A program made the translations under genes and the position numbers. Under the pieces are notes generated by a model, which did not search any database, was not told the DNA's origin, and saw only the letters and a list, made by a program, of their open reading frames with translations. This document shows positions 7,035-12,109 of a DNA stretch of 12,273 nt, in pieces (within the stretch, counting starts at the first letter, position 1; the number at the start of each line of letters is the position of its first letter). The stretch comes from CAYHEQ01 sp964355795 (GTDB lineage: Bacteria; Patescibacteriota; JACPGU01): assembly GCA_964355795.1 (NCBI GenBank), contig CAYHEQ010000026.1, forward strand, positions 1 to 12,273, written 5' to 3'.

Positions 7035-7295
7035 TTAGAGCGTGATAGTTTGAAGCTTCATTTTGTTGGGATAATAAGAGGATAAAGCCTCTTGGTTCTT
7101 CTTTTCCCCCAAAACCAAATCTATTACTTCTCTGATATTTTTCATCGCCTCATCAACAGTCTCGCCCTGGGTATAGCAACCGGAGAAAACAGGACATTCC
7201 ACAACAAAAAATCCGTCTTCGTCTTGTTCGATAAGAATGGGTAGTTTGAACCCCGAATACTTCGAAAGATAATTTCTTTTTACGCCATTTTCCAT
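7035..7295 (-). CDS. hicB: HicB-family antitoxin
   Basis: 86 residues. The core KLPILIEQDEDGFFVVECPV then FSGCYTQGETVDEAMKNIRE is the degraded RNase H fold of HicB, which blocks HicA. The C-terminus (LGEKKNQEALSSYYPNKMKL) is short and has no visible helix-turn-helix or ribbon-helix-helix domain, so operator binding by HicB itself is not obvious. The N-terminus has about 12 extra residues before the usual start of the fold. The ATG at 7295 is supported by the promoter 6 nt upstream. Antitoxin-first order with a 1-nt gap to hicA is typical of many hicBA pairs. Confidence 0.9.
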   Translation of the reverse strand: MENGVKRNYLSKYSGFKLPILIEQDEDGFFVVECPVFSGCYTQGETVDEAMKNIREVIDLVLGEKKNQEALSSYYPNKMKLQTITL

Positions 7296-7301
7296 GCCTT
7301 G

Positions 7302-7330
7302 ATGTTATCGCACAGGAAGATTTTTGTCAA
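7302..7330 (-). promoter_or_regulatory. hicBA promoter, predicted leaderless
   Basis: Minus strand: perfect TTGACA (7325-7330), 17-nt spacer, TAACAT (7302-7307), then 6 nt to the hicB ATG at 7295. The transcript start would fall on or next to the A of ATG. The mobile element's target duplication begins 5 bp upstream of the -35. Confidence 0.7.
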
Positions 7331-7335
7331 ATGCC

Positions 7336-7503
7336 TTAGAGCCTGTTCAATATCTCCATTTCTACTGCAAGAGCAGTAATTGTGGCTACGAGAAAGCTCA
7401 TCCTTCCTCAGCATACCTTTGGGTATGCCTCGTCAGTCTTCTCTCCTCTCGCCGACAATCCTGCTCTTTCGTATTTGAAAGCGAGATATTGAACAGGCTC
7501 TTA
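7336..7503. mobile_element. MITE-like element of 162 bp with 18-bp terminal inverted repeats and TTA target duplication
   Basis: Perfect 18-bp inverted repeats GAGCCTGTTCAATATCTC (7339-7356) and its complement (7483-7500) bound a 162-bp unit. It is flanked by TTA at 7336-7338 and 7501-7503, a likely 3-bp target duplication. It has no coding capacity. Inside, AAGAGCAG (7369-7376) pairs with CTGCTCTT (7461-7468), ATTGT with ACAAT, GGC with GCC, and GCATACC/GGTATGC (7411-7417 and 7422-7428) closes the tip. The whole element can therefore fold end to end. The repeat ends and duplication would suit an IS5-superfamily transposase acting in trans, but none is in the window. It also accounts for most of the gap between hicB and the tRNA. 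Confidence 0.8.
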
Positions 7504-7527
7504 AAAACAGTTACCGCTAGCTGAATG

Positions 7528-7556
7528 TTGAGGTTCTTGGTTTTTTGTGCTTTAAT
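7528..7556 (+). promoter_or_regulatory. Possible promoter of the tRNA-Ser gene
   Basis: TTGAGG (7528-7533), a 17-nt spacer, then TTTAAT (7551-7556). The transcript would begin near 7563, at the palindrome, about 40 nt before the tRNA. The matches are moderate. Confidence 0.45.
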
Positions 7557-7561
7557 GTCCA

Positions 7562-7590
7562 GTAAAGGCGTTGCAATGCAACGTCTTTAC
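7562..7590. repeat. Palindromic repeat before the tRNA
   Basis: GTAAAGGCGTTGCA then A and TGCAACGTCTTTAC form a 14-bp inverted repeat with one mismatch around a single central base. Its ends (GTAAAG...CTTTAC) match the GTAGAG...CTCTAC ends of the repeat at 4577-4649, so they look like one family. It ends 11 bp before the tRNA and would be in the tRNA 5' leader. Confidence 0.75.
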
Positions 7591-7601
7591 AAAGGAATCT
7601 T

Positions 7602-7688
7602 GGAGAGGTCGCATAGTGGCCGAGTGCGCCGCCTTGGAAAGGCGGTATGCCCGCAAGGGTATCGCGAGTTCGAATCTCGCCCTCTCCG
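7602..7688 (+). tRNA. tRNA-Ser (anticodon GGA)
   Basis: Acceptor stem GGAGAGG (7602-7608) pairs with CCTCTCC (7681-7687), discriminator G at 7688. The anticodon stem CCGCC/GGCGG (7629-7633, 7641-7645) holds loop TTGGAAA, anticodon GGA at 7636-7638, reading UCC and UCU. A long variable arm (about 7647-7661, GCCC/GGGT stem) marks a class II tRNA and fits serine. The T arm is GCGAG-TTCGAAT-CTCGC (7664-7680). CCA is not encoded. It is the only plus-strand gene here, and an intrinsic terminator follows. Confidence 0.97.
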
Positions 7689-7710
7689 TTTTTGAAAAAA
7701 ATGTCAAAAG

Positions 7711-7743
7711 AAAAAGCGAGCACAAGTAAAGTGCTCGCTTTTT
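7711..7743 (+). terminator. Rho-independent terminator of the tRNA transcript
   Basis: Perfect stem AAAAAGCGAGCAC (7711-7723) with GTGCTCGCTTTTT (7731-7743), loop AAGTAAA, followed by a T-rich run. It starts 22 bp after the tRNA end. Confidence 0.9.
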
Positions 7744-7833
7744 TATTTTTTGAATGAACCTGAAGAAGGGTGCTTTTCCTTGCGTCAAGCGCAAAGAAGG
7801 TTATGGAATAATGGGTTTTTGGAATAATAATAT

Positions 7834-7907
7834 GGGGGGGGGGGCGGGCGCGGGGGGGGCGGGGGGGGGGGGGGGGGGGGGGGGGGTGGGGGGGGGGNNN
7901 NNNNNNN
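7834..7907. other. Poly-G artefact and 10-N scaffold gap
   Basis: From 7834 to 7897 the sequence is almost all G with scattered C and one T, unlike the rest of the window. It runs into ten Ns at 7898-7907. This is best read as a low-quality contig end joined by scaffolding, not biology. The true length of the gap is unknown. Between the tRNA terminator and the G run (7744-7833) I see no gene, only a weak short stem CTTGCG/CGCAAAG. Confidence 0.9.
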
Positions 7908-8290
7908 GTTAAGGCCGTTTCAGATCGCCTCTGGGAAGGTCGCCCTTTATTCTGAAGCCTTTCTCCCTTTTTCCCCCTGTACTGCCGGTCTCTCTTGGCC
8001 TTTTCCGCTTTCACGGAAAGTTCCCACTGGCGCTTTTTGAATGCCCTTTCGTCAACTTCGTGGAACGAAACAGGCTGAAGCGTCGTATGGCTGAGCAAGA
8101 GAAACTTACCGCTTCGGATGATCAGGCGAAATTCGGGTACCCCGAAAGAATCGTTGATTTCGGTTGAATGCACCAAGCAACTGTTCGCCGAACAACCTTG
8201 TCCATTGCACTTTTCTGGGACTTCAATGGGCCGATCATCCGTGCCGATGAATATGTAGCGTGGCTTACCTACTGGAAGGATGTCTCTCAT
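7908..8290 (-). CDS. Hypothetical protein, C-terminus lost in the scaffold gap
   Basis: 127 codons from ATG at 8290 run into the gap without a stop. I do not recognise the family. The first part (RYIFIGTDDRPIEVPEKCNG) is a mixed-charge beta-rich stretch. C28, C33, C38 and H41 (CNGQGC, SANSCLVH) could bind a metal. Residues 50-80 (VPEFRLIIRSGKFLLLSHTT) look like a small beta sheet, and the tail from 80 is strongly basic and probably helical (FKKRQWELSVKAEKAKRDRQ). A strong promoter, a 240-nt leader and an AAGGAG 12 nt before the ATG argue that it is expressed. Its ATG overlaps the stop of a short upstream reading frame (ATGA). Reading past the gap in this frame gives proline runs from the poly-G and then runs antisense to the tRNA, so those parts are not real. 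Function unknown. Confidence 0.55.
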
Positions 8291-8358
8291 AATACGGAGT
8301 GTCTCCTTAGAATTTGAATTGTGCGAGGTCTTTCAATTATTCTGCCGTGCCAGGTCAT
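8287..8358 (-). CDS. Small upstream ORF 2 (23 codons) in the leader of the hypothetical gene
   Basis: Reads MTWHGRIIERPRTIQILRRH then SVL and stops at a TGA that overlaps the next gene's ATG (ATGA at 8287-8290). Its own ATG overlaps the stop of the preceding small frame (TGATG), and a GGAAGGGAG purine tract (8361-8369) immediately precedes it. The peptide is basic and matches nothing I know. It may be a translational-coupling uORF or chance. Confidence 0.3.
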   Translation of the reverse strand: MTWHGRIIERPRTIQILRRHSVL

Positions 8359-8438
8359 CACTCCCTTCCTTGGTTTGCAACTTTTGACAGAGCCAAAAGC
8401 CGTCCTGCCCTCGAGTCCACGAAATCCGTCCTTCGCAT
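8358..8438 (-). CDS. Small upstream ORF 1 (26 codons) in the same leader
   Basis: Reads MRRTDFVDSRAGRLLALSKV then ANQGRE. Its stop TGA (8358-8360) overlaps the ATG of the second small frame. Its ATG lies at the tip of the leader hairpin at 8410-8471, so access to it could depend on folding. There is no clear ribosome site. Low confidence as a real gene. Confidence 0.22.
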   Translation of the reverse strand: MRRTDFVDSRAGRLLALSKVANQGRE

Positions 8439-8511
8439 ACTAAATATGCCGCAAGGTTTCGCCGTATCGAGTATGCTTCTTGAAAGAAGCAAAATCTTGC
8501 CCTAAGGCAAG
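8410..8511 (-). promoter_or_regulatory. Structured 5' leader RNA of unknown class
   Basis: Within the transcript predicted from the promoter at 8539-8566, three hairpins can be traced. CTTGCC/GGCAAG lies at 8496-8511, and GCTTCTT/AAGAAGC at 8475-8490. A long interrupted stem at 8410-8471 pairs CTCGA with TCGAG, CGAAA with TTTCG, CCTT with AAGG and GCATA with TATGC, closed by loop CTAAA. The internal loops are short and partly symmetric. I cannot assign it to a known riboswitch. The remaining leader down to 8291 holds the two small frames. Confidence 0.45.
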
Positions 8512-8538
8512 TTTGAATTCTTAAGTAACGATAGGGGA

Positions 8539-8566
8539 ATTATACATAAAATAATAGAAAAGTCAA
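8539..8566 (-). promoter_or_regulatory. Strong promoter for the hypothetical gene
   Basis: Minus strand TTGACT (8561-8566), 16-nt spacer, perfect TATAAT (8539-8544). Transcription should start near 8532, leaving a leader of about 240 nt before the ATG at 8290, unlike the leaderless promoters elsewhere in the window. It lies about 35 bp past the pyruvate kinase stop, so the downstream gene is transcribed independently of pyk. Confidence 0.75.
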
Positions 8567-8602
8567 GCCCATAAGACAGGGCCATGCTCTCTCTCTACGC
8601 AA

Positions 8603-10051
8603 TCAGCCCAGATGCACCGCTTTGGCGCCGTAGGAGCGGTGATCATTGGCGACAATCACGATCAAGTCGTCTTTTTTGGCCAATTCTTTGGCTTTGACGA
8701 AATGCGCGATTTCCGTCATCAATTTCTTCTCATTTTCCAGCAAGATCCCGTAGCCGGCTACCACTCCCCAAGAGAGCGCCAGCTGATTGATTACTTTTTT
8801 ATCGTGAGAAAGCGCCACGACAAAACACTGCGGACGAGCTTGCGAAATCATCCGCGCCGAGAAACCGGTTTCGGTGAAACAAACAATGCATTTGGCTCTC
8901 ACATTTTTGGCCAAAGCTTTGGCCGAAGGACCGATGATTTTTGGCGAGATGACCCGTCGTGACTCTTTCTTCAATGGCACCAGATTGGTCAGAGAAAAAT
9001 TATCAAAAGAAAGTCGGCCGGTGCGGAAAAGTCCTTTTTCCGTCTCACGAATGATGGAGGCCATCATCTTCACCGCTTTGACCGGATACGGTCCCATGGC
9101 CGTCTCCTCCGACAGCATGACCGCGTCCGTGCCGTCCAACACCGCGTTGGCTACATCAGAAACCTCGGCTCTAGTCGGTCTGGGGTTGCTCATCATTGAC
9201 TCCATCATCTGGGTGGCGGTAATCACCGGCTTACCGGAAGATACGGCGGTGGCGATAATTTCTTTTTGCGCCAGAGGCACTCGCTCAGGTGGTAGCTCAA
9301 TGCCCAGATCTCCCCTGGCCACCATCACCCCGTCGGCTTCCCGCAGGATACTTTTGATACTCTGATAGGCGTGAGGTTTCTCAATCTTGGCGATGATTTT
9401 GACTCTGGAATCTTTTTTGATTTTGAAAATTTCTTGACGCAGTTTTTTAATATCCTCCGCCGACTGGACGAAAGAAAGCCCGATGAAATCCACATCATGT
9501 TCCACTCCCCACCGCAAATCGGCCAAATCTTTGGTCGTCAGCGCGCCGATGGATAGATGCGCGTTGGGGATATTGATGCCCTTGCGGGGCAGAACTAACC
9601 CTCCGCGAACAACTTGCGCGTAGGCTACGGCTCTGGCTTTTTTAACAACTTTGAGCTCTACCATCCCGTCCATCATGAGAATCTTGGTGCCAATTTTGAC
9701 TTCTTCAGCTAACTTTTTGTAATCAATAGGTAAAAAGCCTTTCTTGTATTTCCCAAAGCCAACCGCGATTCTCTCGCCCTCGGCCAAAGTAACACCTTTT
9801 TTCGGCAAATCGCCTCCCAGACGAATCCGGGGACCCTGTAAGTCCTGTAAGATAGCCAAAGACTGATGATCTTCGTTGGCGATTCTTCTCAAAGTATAAA
9901 GCCACTGTTCGAACTCTTCATATTTGCCATGAGAGAAATTGAATCGCGCCACATCAAGACCAGCCTCAATCAAAGCTCTCTGCGTTTTCTCATCCTTGGT
10001 CGCGGGACCAATGGTGGCGACTATTTTTGTACGATTCTGACTTATAAGCAT
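8603..10051 (-). CDS. pyk: Pyruvate kinase
   Basis: Last step of glycolysis: phosphoenolpyruvate plus ADP gives pyruvate plus ATP. 482 residues, normal length for a bacterial enzyme without the extra PEP-utiliser domain. Active-site motifs in order: ARFNFSHG (35-42, with R36, N38, S40), ILQDLQGPRIRLG (67-79), GINIPN at the end of the B domain, DFIGLSFVQSAED, IIAKIEKPHA (K222 and metal ligand E224), MVARGDLGIELP (D248) and the signature PVITATQMMESM (T280). The C-terminal regulatory-type domain runs from about 370 to 482. The usual DTKGPEIR is DLQGPRIR here. R75 stands where K+-dependent enzymes have Glu (E117 in muscle enzyme), and Q72 replaces the neighbouring Lys. The start at 10051 gives the normal RTKIVATIGPAT beginning; no clear Shine-Dalgarno is seen. 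The stop is TGA. Confidence 0.97.
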   Translation of the reverse strand: MLISQNRTKIVATIGPATKDEKTQRALIEAGLDVARFNFSHGKYEEFEQWLYTLRRIANEDHQSLAILQDLQGPRIRLGGDLPKKGVTLAEGERIAVGFGKYKKGFLPIDYKKLAEEVKIGTKILMMDGMVELKVVKKARAVAYAQVVRGGLVLPRKGINIPNAHLSIGALTTKDLADLRWGVEHDVDFIGLSFVQSAEDIKKLRQEIFKIKKDSRVKIIAKIEKPHAYQSIKSILREADGVMVARGDLGIELPPERVPLAQKEIIATAVSSGKPVITATQMMESMMSNPRPTRAEVSDVANAVLDGTDAVMLSEETAMGPYPVKAVKMMASIIRETEKGLFRTGRLSFDNFSLTNLVPLKKESRRVISPKIIGPSAKALAKNVRAKCIVCFTETGFSARMISQARPQCFVVALSHDKKVINQLALSWGVVAGYGILLENEKKLMTEIAHFVKAKELAKKDDLIVIVANDHRSYGAKAVHLG

Positions 10052-10083
10052 ATTTCTAAATGTTTGTTTTTTACCTATTCATC

Positions 10084-10914
10084 TTAGCTTTTCAGCTTTT
10101 TTATCTCCTTACTCCCCAAGAACGATTTCATTTGAATAATAGCAGCGCTATTTAATTGGACCAAGCGTTCGTTTTGGGATAATCCCTGATGAATCAAGAT
10201 GGCATTAGCGCTCTCCATATTTGAAAGCACCACCAATTGCTCAATTGTAGCATAATCGCGGATATTGCCCTCCATTTTTGGATTATTATTTCGCCATGTT
10301 TTGGCGGTAATCCCAAACAAAGCCACATTGAGCAGATCGGCTTCATTGGTATATTTTGCGTTAATTTGCTCTTTGGACAGTGTCGGTGGAATGAGTTTTT
10401 CCTTGATAGCGTCAGTATGGATTTTGTAATTAATTTTTGCCAATGTTCTCTGCAAGCTCCACTCGAGCTTCAAACGATTATTCTCGTCTTGTTTTAGTCG
10501 CTGGAATTCAACTAACAAATATAACTTAAACTCGGAGCTAACCCAAGAAGCAAATTCAAATGCGATATCTATATGGGCAAAGGTGCCCCCGCCATATCTC
10601 CCGGATTTTGAAATCAGGCCTATGGCATCAGTTTTTTCTATCCATTTTTGAGGTGACAGAACAAAGGCATTGGCCCCCGCTTCATTTTTAAACTGGTCAA
10701 ATTCGACCAGTTTAAAAAGAGGGTTATGCAATCTTTCCCATAATCCCAAAAATTCAATCGTGGCACGAGTTCTCATCCAGTTCTTTACGACATCGGCTGG
10801 GAAGGCTGGGTTTTTGTGTCGCGCTATATCGGTCAAGGAAATATAATCACTATTGCCCTTAGTGAAGGTGACAATCTCAATACCTTCTACATTTATTTTT
10901 GTGTTCTTTGGCAT
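10084..10914 (-). CDS. KilA-N domain protein
   Basis: 276 residues. The N-terminal half (about 10-140) fits the KilA-N DNA-binding domain of phages and large DNA viruses: DYISLTDIARHKNPAFPADV, NWMRTRATIEFLGLWERLHN, then GRYGGGTFAHIDIAFEFASW and FKLYLLVEFQRLK. The C-terminal half (about 140-276) is a charged helical region without a domain I recognise. Such chromosomal KilA-N proteins occur widely in bacteria and may be domesticated phage regulators; the exact role is unknown. It lies 47 bp after recX and 32 bp before pyk on the same strand, so it may be co-transcribed with the recA-recX group. An early stop or frameshift is not seen. Confidence 0.82.
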   Translation of the reverse strand: MPKNTKINVEGIEIVTFTKGNSDYISLTDIARHKNPAFPADVVKNWMRTRATIEFLGLWERLHNPLFKLVEFDQFKNEAGANAFVLSPQKWIEKTDAIGLISKSGRYGGGTFAHIDIAFEFASWVSSEFKLYLLVEFQRLKQDENNRLKLEWSLQRTLAKINYKIHTDAIKEKLIPPTLSKEQINAKYTNEADLLNVALFGITAKTWRNNNPKMEGNIRDYATIEQLVVLSNMESANAILIHQGLSQNERLVQLNSAAIIQMKSFLGSKEIKKLKS

Positions 10915-10961
10915 AGCTCGTTTTTATCCTAGTTCCACAGAAGAATGGCTTAGGAAGCTCT

Positions 10962-11573
10962 TTATTTCAACAACGCATTGATCGTCTCCCACCCAAATCC
11001 TTTGCCTGCAAGATAACGAACCATTTTTTCTTTCTGCTTTCGGTCGGTCATATCATTCCAAATACGGGACTTTTTTTCAAAGGCCTGACGGGCAAGAGAT
11101 TCTTCCGTCTCCGTGCTCATATTCTCGGCAAAAACTTCTTGCAACACATCATCCCCAATCCCTTTTTGGCGTAATTCCATTTGCAAAGCCCTTTTGCCCT
11201 TGGGATTGAATTTGGCCCTTTCTCGCACCCACATCTCGGCAAAACGTTGGTCATTAATGAGATTGAGTTCTTTGCCTTTAATCAACGTTGCCTCAATCAC
11301 CTTATCACTAAATTCCTTGCTTTTCAATTTGTTGATAATTTCTTTTTCTGATCGCTCACGACTTTTCAGAAAAAAAAGAAGCGCGTTCCACGCTTTGCTT
11401 GACAATTCCTCACGCTCCATTTTTTGTAAAAAACTCTCATCTATTTCTTGTCCTATTTTTAACCCTAATTTAGCCACCGCCCCCTCGTCTAGTCCACAAT
11501 AAAACGCTCCGTCCAAGAACAGATTCCATCTATCTTTACGCTTTTTTTGAGGAGCAAGATCGGTAATGCGCAT
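10962..11573 (-). CDS. recX: RecX, modulator of RecA
   Basis: Binds the RecA filament and limits its growth and activity. 203 residues, somewhat longer than E. coli RecX (166) and nearer to Gram-positive forms because of an N-terminal beta extension (RWNLFLDGAFYCGLDEGAVA). Three-helix repeats follow: KAWNALLFFLKSRERSEKEI, then INKLKSKEFSDKVIEATLIK, LNLINDQRFAEMWVRERAKF and GKRALQMELRQKGIGDDVLQ. The motif LINDQRFAEMWVRERA is characteristic of the family. It lies downstream of recA, the normal place, but with two small genes between. The start at 11573 is 8 nt after the preceding stop, and the AGG of TAG-G serves as a weak ribosome site, so translation is probably coupled. Confidence 0.94.
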   Translation of the reverse strand: MRITDLAPQKKRKDRWNLFLDGAFYCGLDEGAVAKLGLKIGQEIDESFLQKMEREELSSKAWNALLFFLKSRERSEKEIINKLKSKEFSDKVIEATLIKGKELNLINDQRFAEMWVRERAKFNPKGKRALQMELRQKGIGDDVLQEVFAENMSTETEESLARQAFEKKSRIWNDMTDRKQKEKMVRYLAGKGFGWETINALLK

Positions 11574-11581
11574 AAGACAAC

Positions 11582-11809
11582 CTAGCGACTAGCTAATGCT
11601 GGTTGTTTTTCGAGAACATTTTGAGTATTTTGGAAGAATTTTTGCGCTTCGAGTATCTCAATGAGAACAGGTTGATTTTTTTTGTCAAAATGAACGACTA
11701 CATTGCCCGATTCTTGAGCATAGTCAATCGGAGCAGAAGAGACCTCCCACATCAAGATATCCGCCTCTGGTTCGTATTTGTAAATGAAATCTTTAACGAT
11801 TTTTTTCAT
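11582..11809 (-). CDS. DUF2283 protein, putative antitoxin partner
   Basis: 75 residues. YEPEADILMWEVSSAPIDYA then ESGNVVVHFDKKNQPVLIEI and LEAQKFF match the short DUF2283 fold, often found next to DUF4258 proteins and proposed as the antitoxin half. The ATG at 11809 has an excellent AAGGAG (11815-11820) 5 nt upstream, inside the previous gene. It overlaps the 3' end of the DUF4258 gene by 17 nt in another frame, so the two are translated together. It ends 8 nt before recX. The C-terminal 15 residues (NVLEKQPALASR) are probably disordered. The family name is from recall, and antitoxin function is an inference from pairing. Confidence 0.75.
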   Translation of the reverse strand: MKKIVKDFIYKYEPEADILMWEVSSAPIDYAQESGNVVVHFDKKNQPVLIEILEAQKFFQNTQNVLEKQPALASR

Positions 11810-12065
11810 ACTGACTCCTTCTGCCTGGATAAAAAGTAATTATTTTGAGACGATCTTCCTCTTTCTTGTATACTACACGCAAAACCCTATTTGCGTCAAA
11901 TCTCCTCTGCGCTATCAAAAGAGGCAAGCGACTTCTGTCGATAAGCTCCGGTTCTCGGACTGTTTTGATGACAAAACTTCTGGACAATTTTACTTTGTGT
12001 CTCAGTAGCACCGCAAACTTATCCTCGGCGTGTTTAGTGAAGATTATTTTTGTTTTTGTGGTCAT
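11793..12065 (-). CDS. DUF4258 protein, putative RelE/BrnT-like toxin
   Basis: 90 residues. IIFTKHAEDKFAVLLRHKVK and then VLRVVYKKEEDRLKIITFYP followed by GRRSQYE are the usual DUF4258 signatures: an N-terminal (F/S)xHA with H12 and a C-terminal strand ending in ITFYPxRRxxY. The fold is thought to resemble RelE/BrnT RNases, which suggests a toxin; this is inference. It starts 44 nt after the recA stop. AGGT about 8 nt before the ATG is a modest ribosome site. Toxin-first order is reversed relative to the other two pairs in this window. Its position between recA and recX means it should share the recA transcript. Confidence 0.75.
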   Translation of the reverse strand: MTTKTKIIFTKHAEDKFAVLLRHKVKLSRSFVIKTVREPELIDRSRLPLLIAQRRFDANRVLRVVYKKEEDRLKIITFYPGRRSQYEKNR

Positions 12066-12109
12066 CGGTTTTTACCTAAAAAGATTATGCGCCATATATT
12101 TATACCTTC

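Noticed and set aside
7517..7897. Continuation of the minus-strand hypothetical frame left of the gap
   Set aside because: It is made of proline codons from the poly-G artefact, then antisense to the terminator and tRNA; the gap length is unknown so the frame has no meaning there.
8314..8505. Plus-strand 63-codon frame opposite the leader
   Set aside because: No promoter or ribosome site, and the strong promoter and hairpins belong to the minus strand.
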